Origin: Purshia tridentata
Lineage: Eukaryota; Streptophyta; Magnoliopsida; Rosales; Rosaceae
Direction: 5' to 3'
DNA: 45,610 nt
Assembly (NCBI GenBank): GCA_003254885.1
Contig: QANT01004371.1
Span: forward strand, 1-45,610
Of the stretch, positions 44,478-45,610 are shown one piece after another (the stretch's first letter is position 1; each line of letters starts with the position of its first letter). The translations under genes and the position numbers were made by a program. The notes beneath the pieces were generated by a model. The model had not been told where the DNA came from. It saw only the letters and a list, made by a program, of their open reading frames with translations, and did not search any database.

Positions 44478-45610
44478 TGTGTGTGTCTATGTGTGTTTGG
44501 GCAGCTTCTGTTCTGGTGAATTAATGAAGGGAACACGTGCTCAAGAGGTTTAGGAAGTAACCCATTATTTCTTGACCATTATAATTTATAACAATGGTCT
44601 GAAATTTCAACACTGTTTTCGAAATTTCTCCATATTTGATATATTAAAAATTTGTACTTTAAATAATATAAATATGTTTTATTTATTTATATTATTATAT
44701 TGATAATATTTTCTTTTATTATCGGTAAATTAAATCGTCATTGGTTATTTTTTGCTCATTTGATATTCTTATTTTTGGATACTTCACTAAAAATACTTAT
44801 AAACTAATAACTTGTTTATTAACAAGAATACAGTAATACATCCGACTTGATGGTGAAGTCATAGGCAGTGGATTTTTTCTGGTCAATAGTCAATGGGCAT
44901 AGATTGAGGTTGTCTTTCTTTGCAATTGATGCATATTGGGCCTAAAGGCCCAAAAAGAAGGACTATAATTAATTTTATCTAGTCCTAGAAAACCCAGCTA
45001 AATTCCAGAATCAAAGGTACAAGAGAATCAACAAAACATGGGAGCCCAGAACATTAAAAAAAAACAATACAAAATATTATTCGACCGAAAAAAAAGCAGT
45101 AGGAAATATCTTACTTTTCATAAACAAAATATTAGAAAATTCCCTGGCTTTTCACATAAGCACTTCCAAATTCTATACCTCAATGCCCGGCTTTTAAACA
45201 TTCGCATAGTCCTCGTGTCCAAAAGCACTTTTTGCTTTTTCATATATACTATCCTTTAGTGACACGTGAAAGTGAGGAAGTAACGTGAATTATAAAACGT
45301 GGCGTGCCGTTTTAGAATTATTTAGACTTTATCCTTTTTAATATTCGTTTTGTTTTAAAAAGAAAAATGCATGAGAAAAAGGTATTGCCGATTGTAATGT
45401 CAAGGAGGACTCAAGCTATTCCAATGTCATGACCATTTTCATTTTTAACTTCTTATCGGAATCAATGTTTAAATATTTTGAAATATTTTTTAATTTTGTT
45501 AGGAATTTAGATTAAAATAATTGAAATTTTAACAAAAATTCAATCATTTATATTCAATGATATTTCAAAACTTGAAAAAAAAACATGGAATTCCATGCTC
45601 TCATCCTCTA
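44476..45610. other. AT-rich intergenic sequence to the window end
   Basis: No gene recognised. A palindromic tgggcctaaaggccca at 44938-44953 contains two site II motifs back to back. gacacgtg near 45262 is a G-box-like core. The 73-codon frame at 45038-45259 has no family resemblance. Confidence 0.45.

Overview
This window is nuclear DNA of a flowering plant, almost certainly a dicot. The genes have many GT-AG introns, AT-rich noncoding DNA surrounds them, and the families present (bHLH, LAV-type B3, LAX PANICLE 2-like, MUSTANG transposase, plant RING, Ty1/copia and Ty3/gypsy LTR elements, tRNA-Lys) are all plant-type. A woody rosid is my guess, but nothing in the sequence proves it. A single ambiguous base at 22571 inside a poly-A run points to a draft assembly.

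Layout. 0.9-2.5 kb is a decayed Ty3/gypsy pol remnant with stops, frameshifts and a small internal triplication. 2.96-7.75 kb is a nearly complete Ty1/copia element (two LTRs of about 206 bp, initiator-Met primer site, polypurine tract, one open 1433-codon gag-pol frame) whose integrase carries Lys at the usual catalytic Glu. 8.7-10.4 kb is a bHLH (BEE/CIB-like) gene whose six 3' exons are clean and whose first exon is broken. 11.73-11.81 kb is tRNA-Lys(CUU), minus strand. 11.99-15.14 kb is a six-exon minus-strand B3 factor of the LEC2/FUS3/ABI3 class. 16.7-17.6 kb is an intronless SAM-domain gene facing away from it. 20.1-28.75 kb is a four-exon minus-strand LAX PANICLE 2-like gene whose last exon lies beyond a 7.0-kb intron that holds a fold-back MITE. 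28.8-36.8 kb has no genes I can support, only microsatellites, a micro-insertion and a candidate 1.7-kb TIR element carrying two 72-73-bp tandem duplications. 37.8-40.86 kb is a MUSTANG-type domesticated Mutator transposase with an N-terminal PB1 domain. 42.04-44.28 kb is a four-exon minus-strand RING protein, with a degenerate duplicate of its RING-coding segment just downstream.

How the genes relate. There is no operon-like logic. Several genes are developmental regulators: the B3 factor (embryo or seed programme in its family), LAX2 (axillary meristem), bHLH (growth or hormone response in its subfamily) and a transposase-derived factor. I joined exons by hand using splice signals, reading frame and family resemblance. 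No transcript evidence was available. The strongest unusual signals are the broken bHLH exon 1, the duplicated RING exon, the 12-residue repeats in the MUSTANG linker, the Lys in the copia integrase active site, the fold-back MITE in the LAX2 intron, and many short local tandem duplications across the locus.
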